Source of the DNA: Ruegeria sp. THAF33
Lineage (GTDB): Bacteria; Pseudomonadota; Alphaproteobacteria; Rhodobacterales; Rhodobacteraceae
Length of the DNA: 64,000 bases
NCBI RefSeq assembly: GCF_009363615.1
Contig: NZ_CP045384.1
Span: 1,238,501 to 1,302,500, forward strand
Direction: 5' to 3'
Shown: piece after piece, positions 63,143 to 64,000 of the stretch
Numbering within the stretch: the stretch's first letter is position 1
How the letters are laid out: the number at the start of each line of letters is the position of its first letter
The notes under the pieces: model-generated
Databases searched by the model: none
What the model was told of the DNA's origin: nothing
The model's input: only the letters and a program-made list of their open reading frames with translations
Program-made: the position numbers and the translations under genes

Positions 63143-64000
63143 GTGACCGACACAAATACTGATGCCGCGTTTGTTGAATTCCAACGCGTACAAAAATCTT
63201 ATGATGGCGAGAATCTCGTTGTCAAAGATCTCAACCTTGCAATGCCTAAAGGCGAATTCCTGACCATGCTCGGGCCGTCCGGGTCTGGAAAGACTACCTG
63301 CCTTATGATGCTTGCCGGATTCGAAACCGCCACACATGGCGAAATCCTTCTTGACGGGAAGCCAATCAACAATATCCCTCCACACAAGCGTGGGATTGGC
63401 ATGGTCTTCCAGAACTACGCCCTGTTTCCGCATATGACGGTGGCCGAAAACCTTTCATTCCCCTTGGAAGTTCGCAAATTGGGCAAGTCTGAACGGGATG
63501 AAAAGGTTCAGCGTGCCCTGGATATGGTTCAGATGGGTGCGTTTGGTGGGCGACGCCCGGCTCAGTTGTCTGGCGGTCAACAACAACGAATAGCCTTGGC
63601 GCGCGCCTTGGTTTTTGAACCCGAACTGGTGTTGATGGATGAACCCCTGGGCGCACTGGACAAACAGCTGCGCGAGCATATGCAGTTTGAAATCACGCGT
63701 CTTGCGCATGAGCTTGGAATTACCACGGTCTATGTGACGCATGACCAGACCGAAGCGTTGACTATGTCGGATCGTGTCGCTGTGTTCGACGATGGCCGTA
63801 TTCAGCAGCTTGCACCGCCTGATCAACTTTATGAAGAACCAGAAAACAGCTTTGTTGCCCAATTCATCGGGGAAAACAACACCTTGGAAGGTGTCATTAA
63901 ATCGATTGATGGCGACACATGCCTTGTCCAACTTGATGATGGCTCTGAAATTGACGCGGTTCCGATCAATGTTCGCAATCCGGGTGAAAGGACAAAGGTG
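63143..64000 (+). CDS. PotA-type ABC transporter ATPase (3' end outside window)
   Basis: Open for 286 codons from GTG 63143 (GGGGG upstream) to the right edge. Walker A GPSGSGKT (44-51), Q-loop FQNYALFPHMTV, signature LSGGQQQR (142-149), Walker B VLMDEPLGALD (163-172) and the H-loop YVTHDQTEAL are all present, and a C-terminal TOBE-like region begins near 245. It resembles polyamine, opine or putrescine ATPases. The permeases and binding protein should lie to the right. It probably imports the compound used by the M24/racemase genes. Confidence 0.9.
   Translation, partial: MTDTNTDAAFVEFQRVQKSYDGENLVVKDLNLAMPKGEFLTMLGPSGSGKTTCLMMLAGFETATHGEILLDGKPINNIPPHKRGIGMVFQNYALFPHMTVAENLSFPLEVRKLGKSERDEKVQRALDMVQMGAFGGRRPAQLSGGQQQRIALARALVFEPELVLMDEPLGALDKQLREHMQFEITRLAHELGITTVYVTHDQTEALTMSDRVAVFDDGRIQQLAPPDQLYEEPENSFVAQFIGENNTLEGVIKSIDGDTCLVQLDDGSEIDAVPINVRNPGERTKV

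Overview
The window looks like chromosomal DNA of a marine alphaproteobacterium of the Rhodobacterales (Roseobacter group). This is inferred from the moderately high GC content, the trgA-trgB-cysK block first described in Rhodobacter, an alphaproteobacterial LexA box (GTTC-N7-GTTC), a TGATCC-type ECF sigma-E promoter, and the roseobacter-like transporter and catabolic gene sets. I see no prophage, CRISPR array, rRNA operon or intact insertion sequence. About 60 genes are supported; one is frameshifted and two run off the window edges.

Positions 1-14.4 kb: a minus-strand run holds two MFS transporters, a YceI protein, an imuA-like SOS gene with its LexA box, a retropepsin-like protease, MarC, an ACT protein and an ABC-F ATPase. 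After this come a frameshifted Bcr-type MFS gene, ndk and a TfoX/Sxy C-terminal protein. A tight CHAD - ParA - CYTH operon (9.6-12.3 kb) follows, which I read as a polyphosphate-related module. It converges on an OmpR-type two-component system.

Positions 14.4-40.7 kb: a DegP protease is separated from the two-component system by three tandem hairpins. A 750-base structured gap, mocA, a FAD/GcvT dehydrogenase, a CorC-type CBS protein, xerD, a tiny membrane protein coupled to a secreted hypothetical, aroK-aroB, a site-2 protease, ssb, a lytic transglycosylase, a GAF-LuxR regulator and a Tat-exported metallo-beta-lactamase protein follow. Next is a complete peptide ABC transporter with fused ATPases and an enlarged permease, then miaA, pyrH and a class-V aminotransferase.

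Positions 40.7-48.8 kb: a likely stress operon (photolyase, cyclopropane fatty acid synthase, TrgA, TrgB, CysK, MscS-type channel) sits behind a TGATCC-N18-TAGAAA promoter and is followed by tRNA-Ser(GGA).

Positions 48.9-64 kb: accessory metabolism begins right after the tRNA. One LysR-controlled cassette encodes a nitroreductase, DUF1330, CmcJ-like, LLM and SDR proteins. A second, GcvA-like regulator stands opposite a five-gene operon (DUF1185, hydrolase, flavin reductase with a Nudix-like tail, LLM monooxygenase, aldehyde dehydrogenase). Two divergent M24-fold hydrolases, an EutA-like Asp/Glu racemase and a PotA-type ABC ATPase complete the window. Together they suggest uptake and oxidative or hydrolytic breakdown of unidentified, probably nitrogen-containing, compounds. 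The substrates cannot be read from the sequence.
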